Positions 40,868 to 50,104 of a DNA stretch of 64,000 nucleotides are shown here, one piece after another. Within the stretch, counting starts at the first letter, position 1. The number at the start of each line of letters is the position of its first letter. Under the pieces are notes generated by a model that was given only the letters and a program-made list of their open reading frames with translations, had not been told where the DNA came from and ran no database searches. The translations under genes were made by a program, and so were the position numbers. Source of the DNA: Saccharomycopsis crataegensis (Eukaryota; Ascomycota; Saccharomycetes; Ascoideales; Saccharomycopsidaceae); NCBI RefSeq assembly GCF_037102585.1, contig NW_027043820.1, positions 1,398,501-1,462,500 of the forward strand, written 5' to 3'.

Positions 40868-41322
40868 AGCTTTATTATGCAGATACAATTGTTATTCTAA
40901 ATCTTTGAAACTTGTTTTCAGTTTTAGTTTTTTCTGTTTTATATATTTGCTTGTCAGTACGTGTTGTGAATTATAGTTTTCTGCTCAAATTGTAGTGATT
41001 AAAGGGGGTTTGAAATGTCACCTGTCATATATATGACCTTATTGAGTGGGGCCAAAGGCCTGCCTCACTGGTGCATAGCAAGTGACACCCAAATTTGGAA
41101 CTTTTAAAAAAAAAAAAAAAAAAAAATAAACAATAGAGATATCATCCCTACTTTTGCTACCTGACTCAATTCTTCCTTATACTTCAAACTACGCTTTTGT
41201 AAAGCAATACTGATAATCATTAACTCAGCAGAAAATATTATTATTATTATTATTATTATTGTTATTTGGCAATTATATTCCCGTGATCTATCTCTCCCCT
41301 GTTGTGCCTTTTTGATTCTACG
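40868..41322. other. Intergenic between the two tandem paralogous genes
   Basis: 455 bp. It holds a hairpin-rich block (41016-41097), a poly-A run at 41107-41126 and an (ATT)n tract at about 41237-41260 shortly before the CUE2 start. Confidence 0.5.
41016..41097. repeat. Nested inverted repeats forming a possible hairpin cluster
   Basis: An outer pair TGTCAC (41016-41021) / GTGACA (41092-41097) encloses a perfect 14-bp palindrome GTCATATATATGAC (41024-41037) and GGCC-AAA-GGCC (41050-41060) within longer partial pairing. Could be 3' UTR structure, a terminator or a small RNA. Confidence 0.6.
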
Positions 41323-42777
41323 ATGAGCTCGAATAATCACTTACCCCCAGAGTATTATAATCTGGTACGAAGCAATGACAAACCAGATGAATTCAATTAC
41401 TTGCGAGAAATGTTCTTAGACGTGCTGGATGCCCAAATCGAGGTGGCATTAATGGAATGTGTCAATGATGTGGAAAAAGCTGTCGATTATATCTTATCTA
41501 TGAACGCCATTGGAGACTTAGACGATATGGCAGTGACGACCCCCGAAGGTACTACTGCGGATCGTGACGGCAGTGGTGATTTTATGGAAGTCATCCACCA
41601 TAATGATTTTTACCGTGATAAATCATCATCAACGCTGAACCCTGAGGAAGTTGCGGGGCAGAAACAACGACAAGACAAGCAACGGTTTTTGTACATCAAT
41701 AAGAACTTGAAATTCGATCAAACTAAAGTTTCTGAACACTTGATGGAGATGTTGATGAGTCAATTTGGCGTTGGGGCGGCAAAGGGAGTGACATGGTCGA
41801 AATTATCGCATGACTCGACGAAATTGGCAGAATTGACGAGGATTCCGGTGGCCCAAGCAAGGTCAGCGATTCATGCTAGCAAAGGGGATTTTAGTAAAGC
41901 GATTTTTTTTGTGATTTGTCGAAAAGAACAGTTTGAAGCCATTGCCGCTGATGCCCATCCGGATACTGTGAAGACCAAGCGGAAGGCTAAGATTGATATG
42001 CTGGAGGTTAGAAGAGTCCAGCCCAATTCTTTTTCGCAATTGAATATCAATGATGATGAGAGATATCTTGATGAGGAAGAGGAAAAATATGACGAAGAAG
42101 AGGAAGAAGAGAATATAGACGGGGATTATGAGAATATTGATGCGTATCTCAATGATAGTTACTTGGCATCATTGCAATATATCTTGGAACTCAGTGACGA
42201 ATTCTACAAATTGTCGTATGAGTTCTATATTAAAGGATTACGGCATTTCAAAGGTGACGTTGATGCGATGGTTGTTTTGGCATGCGTATTGATATCAGAA
42301 AAACGAACCGATATGATTTGGAATTTGAAGGATTCTGACAATTGGCAAACGAGCACCGAGTCGATGTTGAAAGGTAAACAGCGATCGGTATTGCATGAAC
42401 GGAAATTCCAAGGAAGTAAAGTTGTGGATGTTCGGACAGAGCGTAAAGTGACTAGGGGTCCCGAATATTTCCTGAAAATTGTGGTGATTGATTTCCATCA
42501 TTTTTCTGTCCACGAGGCCCTTAACGAATTGATTTCGATGCTTAATGATTGGTGGGCTGCTGAATTGGTGGAGCGTGAACGTATTGGTACGGTTAATCCT
42601 CATATGAGGCGAGCAGTGGGAGTGGCTCCATTGCACGTCATCACCGGTAGGGGGAACCATTCCGTCCGAGGTTATTCAAGGATCAAAGTGAAAGTAAGAA
42701 GTTATTTGATGCAAGAGAAGTATGTTTTTGAGGAAGATGTCGGGATGTTTTTTGTGTACGGAAAGAAGTGTGTTTAG
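41323..42777 (+). CDS. CUE2: Cue2-like SMR endonuclease of no-go mRNA decay
   Basis: 484 residues from the ATG at 41323 (the frame opens slightly earlier without ATG). A CUE domain lies at about 27-60 (LREMFLDVxDAQIEVALMEC). A second UBA/CUE-like helical block follows around 140-200 (LAELTRIPVAQARSAIHASK), then an acidic run, then the block YILELSDEFYKLSYEFYIKG shared with the preceding gene. A C-terminal SMR domain (VIDFHHFSVHEALNELISML, PLHVITGRGNHSVRGYSRIK) ends the protein. Cue2 cleaves mRNA in the A site of stalled, collided ribosomes; its CUE domains bind ubiquitin on them. The SMR motifs are intact. The CTG in the CUE domain is shown as x. Confidence 0.9.
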   Translation: MSSNNHLPPEYYNLVRSNDKPDEFNYLREMFLDVLDAQIEVALMECVNDVEKAVDYILSMNAIGDLDDMAVTTPEGTTADRDGSGDFMEVIHHNDFYRDKSSSTLNPEEVAGQKQRQDKQRFLYINKNLKFDQTKVSEHLMEMLMSQFGVGAAKGVTWSKLSHDSTKLAELTRIPVAQARSAIHASKGDFSKAIFFVICRKEQFEAIAADAHPDTVKTKRKAKIDMLEVRRVQPNSFSQLNINDDERYLDEEEEKYDEEEEEENIDGDYENIDAYLNDSYLASLQYILELSDEFYKLSYEFYIKGLRHFKGDVDAMVVLACVLISEKRTDMIWNLKDSDNWQTSTESMLKGKQRSVLHERKFQGSKVVDVRTERKVTRGPEYFLKIVVIDFHHFSVHEALNELISMLNDWWAAELVERERIGTVNPHMRRAVGVAPLHVITGRGNHSVRGYSRIKVKVRSYLMQEKYVFEEDVGMFFVYGKKCV

Positions 42778-43207
42778 AGGGTTAGTTGCTATATATGCTG
42801 GGAACAAAAAACAAGATAATCAATCCCATTGCCTTACAGTGTGGATCAAGATGGTTAAAAAAAAAAGCAAAACAGGATCAGAAACCAGATACATTCAAAG
42901 CCATGACATAAATAGATAAGATAAAAATAATGATAAAAAAACTAAAAAGAAATAAATGTACAAGAACAAATAGAGACATTATGAAGTAGGTGTGCACGAG
43001 AGCTATAAAACAGATGACGACGAAGGATAAGGTGGGTCAGCATGAGGATGATATCCTTAATATATGCTAGTAAATATACTGACAACAATAGAGTCTTGAT
43101 GAATAACTAAATTATCAATACCATATTAGTGATTTGGTGCCAGTTTCTCGATGGTGGGCGGGATTCTTTTTTTCTTCTTTTTTTGTTATTTAATGAAATA
43201 CAATCAA
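42778..43207. other. Convergent 3' region between CUE2 and CBP6
   Basis: 430 bp, A-rich at 42858-42960. No gene or repeat of note. Confidence 0.4.
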
Positions 43208-43648
43208 TCATTTACCAAACACCACGGTTCTAAAAGCACTGAACCAACTCTCTCTATTAGTACCTTGTATTTCCCCCATCAAACGTTGGTAGTAATCAGG
43301 ATACCCGGAAGGTTTCATCAACTTATCCCCGACTTTGTAGTATTGGGCAAACTTGTTGCTGGACAAATTGTCCAAGCTGTGGATCATCTGCTTCAAGTTT
43401 TCCGGAGACAATTTTTCAGAAAATTCTTCTGGTCTGATGGAGATGTCCTGAGGTTTTAAACGACGGAAAATGATTTCTTTAACGGAAGGTTTCTTCTGTT
43501 TGATGACATATTTTTTGGGAGCGCCGGCGAGGGTCCGGAACCGTTCGTACTGAGATTCTTTGAATGAAATCGAGTAGTTCAACCGTTCTTTTGGCAAATG
43601 GTTGATCTTATTAAGAAGGGATGTCCCAAGTGATTTGAGATTTGACAT
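43208..43648 (-). CDS. CBP6: Cbp6, cytochrome b synthesis and complex III assembly factor
   Basis: 146 residues, close to the S. cerevisiae protein (162). Characteristic blocks are LPKERLNYSISFKESQYERF near the N-terminus, LSSNKFAQYYKVGDKLMKPS, GYPDYYQRLMGEIQG and the C-terminal WFSAFRTVVFGK, all aligned with yeast Cbp6. Cbp6 with Cbp3 binds the mitochondrial ribosome exit and newly made cytochrome b, linking its translation to bc1 assembly. ATG at 43646-43648. A CACGTG lies about 115 bp upstream. Confidence 0.93.
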   Translation of the reverse strand: MSNLKSLGTSLLNKINHLPKERLNYSISFKESQYERFRTLAGAPKKYVIKQKKPSVKEIIFRRLKPQDISIRPEEFSEKLSPENLKQMIHSLDNLSSNKFAQYYKVGDKLMKPSGYPDYYQRLMGEIQGTNRESWFSAFRTVVFGK

Positions 43649-43762
43649 GATATTATTATTAATATTGATAAATGATCTCTCCTAGGTCATCATCATCGAT
43701 AGCACACTGCTTTAGAAATTTTTTTTTTTTTTGTTTGAGGGAGGGGATTTTCCCGAGATGTA

Positions 43763-43768
43763 CACGTG
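43763..43768. promoter_or_regulatory. CACGTG E-box upstream of CBP6
   Basis: 115 bp before the CBP6 ATG. Cbf1-type core; Cbf1 affects respiratory genes in several yeasts. Single site only. Confidence 0.4.
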
Positions 43769-44105
43769 GAAATCAGGTGCTGAGGCGCTCTCTACGCACC
43801 GCGTATTTACGATGGCGATTACCCGATATGATAATAATAATAAGGCAATGAATGACATATCCGTTTACAAGTGATGTTTTGAGGTGTCTGTTACCGAACG
43901 ATTTGGGGAGACATCATCATCATCTTCTTCTTCTTCTTATTTTTTTTTTTTTTATATTAATTAGCACACAGTGTATATTTGGTTGCTACTAAATTGGATT
44001 CTCACATGTTTTTCTAAGAAAAAATATTAGTGCGAACTATCCGATTATTTAGTGCCAACTATATATCATGGTGGCTTGATTGTGGTGGGCGCCATATAAG
44101 GTGTA

Positions 44106-44111
44106 CACGTG
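44106..44111. promoter_or_regulatory. CACGTGATC E-box
   Basis: Second Cbf1-like core in the same intergenic region, about 460 bp upstream of CBP6. Confidence 0.3.
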
Positions 44112-44620
44112 ATCATCATTTTCTCCACACCACTAGCCAGTGATCAGCAACAAAAAGAATCTAGAATTGATAGATATGAAACAGATGTGTATGATATATA
44201 TAAATTATTAAGCAATAACCAACAATAATTTCATTCCCTTTTTTTTTTTTTTTCTGCCAGGTTGAATTGATAAAACGAAGTGAAGTGAAATAAATACGCC
44301 ATAAAGAATACAATAAAAGATAAAATGCAAAGCAAAAACAATAAACGAGCAAACAAAACAATAAAAAAAAAAAAAAAAAAAAAAAACACAGATAGAGATA
44401 TAATTATGGTCGCGTCAAAAATGAGGAACAAACAAGCAAAACAAACAACAGAAAAAAAAAAAAAAAAAGATGTAGATAGATAGCATTCATTAAAAAAGGG
44501 TCTTCAAACAACCTGTCCTCAAAACCTTCTTCTTCAAAAAAAAAAAAAAGAAAAAAAAGCTTCCTTTTTAAGCAAGAAAATTTTTTTTTTTATTTTGCTT
44601 CTCTCTCTAAGCCTCTCCTC

Positions 44621-44929
44621 TCATAAAAACAAAATGCCAGCCAAAACACCCATCCCGGCCATGGCACCACCAACGAATTGTGGGTTCCCTTCATTCTTGG
44701 ATTTACTAACTGTAGTTCCTGAAGCAGCGACGATTTCACTCCCAGAAGTACTGTAACTGATCACCAAGGTGTTAGTGTTGATGGCATACGACACCGACGA
44801 GATCGAGCCTGTGATGTATGAGCCTGAAGCCACGGTTTCTGAGGAGAAGGATGAGGAATCAACTTCAAGAGATTGGTCAGCAAGAACAGCCATTGGCAAT
44901 AGACACAAAAGAGATTTGTAGAAAAGCAT
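44621..44929 (-). CDS. Small GPI-anchored cell-surface protein
   Basis: 102 residues from the ATG at 44927-44929. There is a signal peptide (MLFYKSLLCLLPMAVLADQ, cleavage probably after Ala17), a Ser/Thr-rich middle (SSSFSSETVASGSYITGSIS), a short polar stretch with SKNEGNPQF, and a hydrophobic C-terminal tail (GGAMAGMGVLAGILFL). That tail has the pattern of a GPI attachment signal, with the omega site probably in NEGN. The mature protein would be only about 65-70 residues and O-mannosylated, like small wall proteins of CUG-clade yeasts. No specific family identified. Confidence 0.75.
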   Translation of the reverse strand: MLFYKSLLCLLPMAVLADQSLEVDSSSFSSETVASGSYITGSISSVSYAINTNTLVISYSTSGSEIVAASGTTVSKSKNEGNPQFVGGAMAGMGVLAGILFL

Positions 44930-45452
44930 TGTGATATTGGTAATATGATATTGATGGTATAGTTTAGTTGATGGGTGAGTGGGTGAGTAGTTGAATGGGT
45001 CAATCAATTGATGATGAGAGCAATATGAATCTCCAGATCTATTGATATATTTATATGTATTTTTTTTTTCTTGGTGCTTTATTGTTACGTATTGTTGACA
45101 GGTGGGAATTTCTACTCTTTTATACCCACAAAAAATCTAGATTTTTTTTCTGCTTTTTTTTTTTTTTTTTTTCCTAAGCCGATGCGCCTTACTGTGCGTT
45201 GCACCTAATTTCATTACTAGATCAAGAAGATCTAACACGCACTAAAAAATAGCTAGGTGATTAGCGCCAAAAATCTGAGTTATATATGTATTAGGATAAA
45301 TGAGAGAAAAGAAGAAGAACAAGAACAAGAAGAAGAAGAAGAAAAAGAAAAAGAAAAAGAAAAAGAAGAAAAAGTAGCCAATATAAAACAAATAAAGAAT
45401 AAAATAAAATAATTATAATAATAATACTATCTTCCTTTAAATTTAAACATTT
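44930..45452. other. Intergenic: GPI-gene promoter and PTC4 3' region
   Basis: 523 bp. It has T-runs at 45061-45070 and 45156-45172, and a GAA/AAAAAG purine array at about 45309-45374. No gene seen. Confidence 0.45.
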
Positions 45453-46538
45453 TTAAACAATCCCCATCTCATTCTCGTATCTATTCTGGATCTTCCGATA
45501 CCACCCATCGAAACTAATTTCCCCGCCATGGATTGCCACCACCAATATGGTCATATTGTCAAAACCAACCCCAGTATTGCTGTCAATGGTTTGCAAGATT
45601 TTGTCGATCACGTCCTCACAAATCTTATCCAACTTGACCCCAATGCTAATCTTATGTCGTATCAATTGGATCAACGTCGAGTTCCTAAATGAGTCCCAGA
45701 TCCCATCACATCCTAACACTAAAAACTCATCACGCTCGTAATCCAACTTCAACTCAATGATTTCCGGCTCAACCGTCACCTGGGTTTCCTCACTAGGTAA
45801 CCATATTTCTTTCAATCCAAAATGGGAAGGAACTTTACTACTATTCTCCTTGATGTAAACTTTCTTCTTTTTGAAATTGAAATCGCCAAAGGCTCGTGAT
45901 AGCGCCAATGAAGCATTCACTCGGTTCATATTGACCACGCCCCCAGCATCTTGAATCCGGATCAACTCTCCAATGTTGCTTGGTTTATGATCAAACGATA
46001 AATTCTTCACCCCTCCTTTACCAGTGCTCATCACACATCTCGAATCACCAGTATTGCACACGTACATCTGGGAGTTGTTGATGATCACCACCACAATCGA
46101 AGTCGTCCCACATTGGAAATGTTTGTGGTATAAATCATGGTCGCATCTCATAAACCCGTTCTTCAACATTTTCACCCAATTGTTCGGTTTGTTTGGCTGA
46201 TAATTCACTTTGATTTCGTCAATGATCAGTCTCGGTAAGCATTCGGACACAAATTTAGCCGATTTCCACCCACCATGCCCGTCAAATACCCCAAAGATTT
46301 TCACATTGATAGTTTCTTCATGGGTTTCCAATCGTAGTTTTGGCTCTTTACCCAAATTGCTGTTGTTATTGATAATAGGAATGTTTTTCGTCACTTTAAA
46401 CGTCTCCTCGACCGCACAATGGGCATCTTCCATATTATTTCTCCATCCCTGACATGAGCCAATCACATATGATAGTGTCTGGGAATCGCAGTACACAGTG
46501 GTCTTATCTGTGACAGGATGCGATAATATATGTCCCAT
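45453..46538 (-). CDS. PTC4: Ptc4-like PP2C protein phosphatase
   Basis: 361 residues from the ATG at 46536-46538. The N-terminus MGHILSHPVTDKTTVY matches the Ptc2/3/4 start; Gly2 could be N-myristoylated. PP2C metal and catalytic motifs are complete: QGWRNNMEDAHC, VFDGHGG, GTTSIVVVIIN, NTGDSRCV, SFDHKPSNIGELIRIQDAGG, LALSRAFGDF, LGCDGIWD, and GVGFDNMTILVV near the end. The closest layout I remember is S. cerevisiae Ptc4 (SHPLTEKT start, FDHKPQHIGELIRI, WFNKMKTRLERERGLV-type tail; here WYRKIQNRYENEMGIV). PP2C phosphatases of this group dampen MAPK and checkpoint kinases. Confidence 0.88.
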   Translation of the reverse strand: MGHILSHPVTDKTTVYCDSQTLSYVIGSCQGWRNNMEDAHCAVEETFKVTKNIPIINNNSNLGKEPKLRLETHEETINVKIFGVFDGHGGWKSAKFVSECLPRLIIDEIKVNYQPNKPNNWVKMLKNGFMRCDHDLYHKHFQCGTTSIVVVIINNSQMYVCNTGDSRCVMSTGKGGVKNLSFDHKPSNIGELIRIQDAGGVVNMNRVNASLALSRAFGDFNFKKKKVYIKENSSKVPSHFGLKEIWLPSEETQVTVEPEIIELKLDYERDEFLVLGCDGIWDSFRNSTLIQLIRHKISIGVKLDKICEDVIDKILQTIDSNTGVGFDNMTILVVAIHGGEISFDGWYRKIQNRYENEMGIV

Positions 46539-46789
46539 TTGATTCTCGGTCACCTTGGCTACTTTTGTATTGTTTCCGGGTTTGTTTTTCCTTGATATGT
46601 TAATATATCTCAAAGTAACAAGAACAAAAAAAAAAATTCTCCCCTCTGCAAGATAATAAAATGAATCTGATGAGAGACAGGATGTTTTTAATAATAAAAA
46701 GTTTGTCAGACGATTAATTTATTGTATATAATGTAGAAGTATATACAATTTGTGGTTTGTCTGTTAATTGTTACTTATCTGATTGACTG

Positions 46790-46824
<35 letters not shown>

Positions 46825-47225
46825 GTTTTTTTTGTTGTTTTTTTTTTGTTGTTTTTTCTAGCAACATCATCTGCATTACTTTAATGTGAGAAATTTCCCC
46901 TAATTTTTCTGCAGCGGGGTACGCGAGATCTCAACATGAATTGTGGAAGGAAGCAATGAGGGAAAAACAGTCAGCAGTACATGGAATTGACTGAGTATTT
47001 ACTTTTATATTTCTCATATTGCTTCAATTGAATCTATATCAACTATAGAGCTAGTGTGACTTGGCAATTCTTGTGATGGCTCTTGTTTTTTTTTTTTTTT
47101 TTCATTAAAACAATGAATGTTTACAAAAAAGAAACTCCAAATTGTACTACAGCAATGAAAGAACCTTCAGAAAACCAGAAAAAAATAAAAATAAGCCGTT
47201 GGTAAATTCTCATCATGGATTGACA
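46539..47225. other. PTC4 promoter region
   Basis: 687 bp, including a 33-T homopolymer at 46791-46823 followed by further T-runs to 46858 and another at 47084-47102. Such poly(dA:dT) tracts exclude nucleosomes. No gene seen. Confidence 0.45.
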
Positions 47226-47972
47226 TCAAATTTTGATGATTTGTCTTTCCAAACTTTCCATTCTGCTCTTCAACTCGCTCTGGTACTCACAAGGATCCTT
47301 ATCAATTTTCCGGGCTTCATCAAGAATTAAAATTCCCAAAGCTGCTCTAATAGTAAACAGCGGGTTGTCATATTTCACCTTATCATATTCGAACCGGATT
47401 TTGCCTGGGGAATTGGGCTCGCAACTACCATATTGCATGAAGTGGGAGGTGAAAAAATCACTAACGAGAAGATTATGGCAATTCTCGAATACCATATATG
47501 ATACCGCTTGGCATGAGATGATTTTCCCACTGAAGTTCCCATCGTTTATTTGGATCACGCATATTGTTTGATTTTTGTACCGCACAAGATAATCGGGGAC
47601 GTACGCTTGGTTAGCGCTGGTTATCCGATACGGTTTGATAGACAACTGAACATTGATACCCAACAAGTTGCAAAGACGGATAGTTGGCTCCAACACACAA
47701 AATCTAAGGAGTGAATCACAAGTTTTTTGCAGATTAATCCTTTCCTCCACCGAATTGTTGTCTAATTTAGAGATATCTTTGTAATCAAGGATCAAATCAG
47801 GCTGGGGAGCGATTTTCAAAGTCCGCAAAAGTCGCTGATGCAAATTACCATAATCTTCGGGTAGCAAGCACCGAGAATTGAATTTCCTGACCCTGAGGTT
47901 GTGATTTGCCAAGGGTGCTCTTTGGCACCTTAAAATCGCTTGGTAGAATAATAATCGGCTCCAACCTATCAT
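47226..47972 (-). CDS. PD-(D/E)XK nuclease-like protein with degraded active site, unidentified
   Basis: 248 residues from the first ATG (47970-47972). I cannot assign a named family. The C-terminal half has the outline of a restriction-type PD-(D/E)XK fold: YVPDYLVRY, then the strand TICVIQIND (where active enzymes have E-x-K), then a helix with SCQAVSYMVFENCHNLLVSD and FTSHFMQY, then PLFTIRAALGILILDEARK. In the motif strand Glu and Lys are replaced by Gln and Asn, so catalysis is doubtful. Many fungal genomes have fast-evolving genes with this outline. It could be a domesticated or decaying gene; its origin (transfer or duplication) is unknown. A partly alternative reading is an unrelated fold. 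Confidence 0.6.
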   Translation of the reverse strand: MIGWSRLLFYQAILRCQRAPLANHNLRVRKFNSRCLLPEDYGNLHQRLLRTLKIAPQPDLILDYKDISKLDNNSVEERINLQKTCDSLLRFCVLEPTIRLCNLLGINVQLSIKPYRITSANQAYVPDYLVRYKNQTICVIQINDGNFSGKIISCQAVSYMVFENCHNLLVSDFFTSHFMQYGSCEPNSPGKIRFEYDKVKYDNPLFTIRAALGILILDEARKIDKDPCEYQSELKSRMESLERQIIKI

Positions 47973-48982
47973 ATTTTCAATATCGTTGGAATAAGATATG
48001 TGATGATACCAACAATAAGAAGTGAATTCTATCAAATAAATATGAAAAGAAAACCATGGGCATCGGCGCTTATTTCAAGTACTTCACATGATGGAGAGAG
48101 GGCGCACAACAAATGTTTGGTGGTGCGGTTAGTAAACAGCAAAGAAGAGGAGAAGAAGAAGAGCTCTCTCCCCAATCTGTAGATTATATATGTGATAATG
48201 ACTGATGGAAAGCATATATGTATTGAGAGAAACTAGACCGGTCCCACGGCCATCCGTATTTCATTGAATGTCAGAAGATACCGACAGTCTGTTCTGGTGT
48301 GGTTTGGATCAGATCCAGATCAAGCCCCAAACTTATCTTTTTTTCTTCTCTTTTTTTTTTTACTTTCTCTCTTGTTTTTCCCCCACTTGGTGAGGTAGAA
48401 TTACCCTGTTTGGAACAATTGGCGTAACTCTTTGGAATCCATCAGTTTGCGCATTCTAGAATCAGCTCCATTTCGTTGGTCCATTACCTCGATGTGGACT
48501 ATGCAAACTCCTAATCGGGGTATTTAGCTACCACTATCACCGACCACAGCGGAAAAAAGTGAAAAGCACTCGGGGTTATATGTATATATGTATATATATT
48601 CACACATAGTGGTCTTATATTCCACAACTTCCGAGCCTCCTCATCGTGATAAAAAGTGGCTTAGGGATTATGAATTGATCCAGACATGACAAAAGACCAA
48701 AATTTCAACTTAATCTGAAACATTTAAAGCACATTGCATATGTAAAAATATGCGCAAACGAACATTCATGGCAACCTTAAGTGGGCAATCTACAAGTTTT
48801 GCGATCGCTGACGATTTTTCTTGCGCTTTTCTCTTTTCTTTTTTTCTTTGTTCTTGTTTTCTTTCTTTTTTTTTTCCCGCTTTTCAACTCAAAAATCCGA
48901 CGCGCCTCGCCTCGCTGTAGTTTCCAGAAATATAGCATTTTATTAAACATTACATAATATCGATAATGAATGTCTCTTGTTT
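47973..48982. other. 1-kb intergenic region between the nuclease-like gene and PNG1
   Basis: Contains short GT/AT repeats (48570-48600), T-runs and one GACGCG motif near 48900. No convincing gene or RNA on either strand. Confidence 0.45.
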
Positions 48983-50104
48983 TTACTTCTTCCCACCATT
49001 TTCACCTCTCTGAGCTTTCCAGTCTTTAGATCCACTGATTCTTCCCTTTTCTCCCATGTCACCAACCAAAGAGTCCACTCCATCATGATTTTGCAACCAC
49101 TTCATCTCCTGGATATCTCTAACAAACATTTGATAAATTTTCAAATCATCCCCGGTATTCCTCATGTAGCTGATTTTCTTACGTAAATCTAGGAACTGCA
49201 ACACTTTAAAAAGGTTTTTTTCCGAAACCTTTGTTCTTGGCAACTGTTTGTCCTTCGATGTCGACATGTCGATATATCTTTTTGAAACGTCTCTCATTCC
49301 CAAGGGGCCAATAGCAACGACATAACTCATCTTTTTGCCCCAGTTATTACAATAGATTAACGGTTGGTCATATGCCTCTTCGCAGCTATCCAAATGGATC
49401 CATTTTTGGAAATTCGTCGAGTAATATTCTGTCCAAACGTGATCTTCAAGATTCCAAACGTATCGAACGTCAACCATCCCAAGGGAATGAAGGATCAAAT
49501 AAAAGCAATTAGCCCACTCCCCACAACGGCCTTGTCTGGTTTCCAAGAGCTTTGCTGGGCTGTTATATCTTGGGAAACGGTACTGGTGACGACACTTTGC
49601 GCACCGATAAATCTCTACTGACCCGGCGTCACCGTCGGATTTTTCGACCGCGGTTGGTTGAGCGTGTCCTACCAAGGCGATTTGCAGCTGGTCGGAATTA
49701 TGACACAGCGGACAAGGGAGCTTGTTTGTCCAGGTGAAGAACAGATTCTTGAACCATTTTAGTAAATATTTGACAAACAAATCGTCTTTGGAGTAGTGAG
49801 TATTAGTGTCCGTCGAGGCTTCTTGAGTTTTCCAGTGCGATTCGACTTGGCTGTCAATGAGATCAAAAGGGATGACTGCCAATGCTAGTTCCTGAAGATG
49901 GTTGTTGTTGTAGATGTCGGTAATTGCCGATAATTTGACCAATTGTTGTACAAAACTGTTAGAGGCAACGAGCGAGGCTAATTGGTGTTGAAGAGACGCC
50001 ACCTGTTTTGCAGCTCGATCCATAAGAATCAGGGCCATATTGTGTTGAAGGGCAGTTCTTGCCTTTTCCAATACTGGTTGTGAGAGGGTGGCTATTGGCG
50101 GCAT
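48983..50104 (-). CDS. PNG1: Png1, cytosolic peptide:N-glycanase
   Basis: 373 residues. The transglutaminase-type catalytic triad is visible: Cys194 in RQGRCGEWANCF, His222 in EDHVWTEYY, Asp239 in HLDSCEEAYDQP. A zinc site is formed by CPxC (131, 134) and CAKC (168, 171). PNGase removes N-glycans from misfolded glycoproteins during ER-associated degradation, with Rad23 and the proteasome. The size equals S. cerevisiae Png1 (363). ATG at 50102-50104. The x in CPxC is a CTG codon, plausible as Ser. Confidence 0.95.
   Translation of the reverse strand: MPPIATLSQPVLEKARTALQHNMALILMDRAAKQVASLQHQLASLVASNSFVQQLVKLSAITDIYNNNHLQELALAVIPFDLIDSQVESHWKTQEASTDTNTHYSKDDLFVKYLLKWFKNLFFTWTNKLPCPLCHNSDQLQIALVGHAQPTAVEKSDGDAGSVEIYRCAKCRHQYRFPRYNSPAKLLETRQGRCGEWANCFYLILHSLGMVDVRYVWNLEDHVWTEYYSTNFQKWIHLDSCEEAYDQPLIYCNNWGKKMSYVVAIGPLGMRDVSKRYIDMSTSKDKQLPRTKVSEKNLFKVLQFLDLRKKISYMRNTGDDLKIYQMFVRDIQEMKWLQNHDGVDSLVGDMGEKGRISGSKDWKAQRGENGGKK

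Larger units (their letters stand above)
43649..44620. other. CBP6 promoter region and 3' region of the GPI gene
   Basis: 972 bp with T- and A-homopolymers (43719-43731, 43940-43952, 44239-44253, 44366-44386, 44454-44468), a CTT/CAT microsatellite near 43914-43938, and two CACGTG boxes. I see no gene on either strand. Confidence 0.5.
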
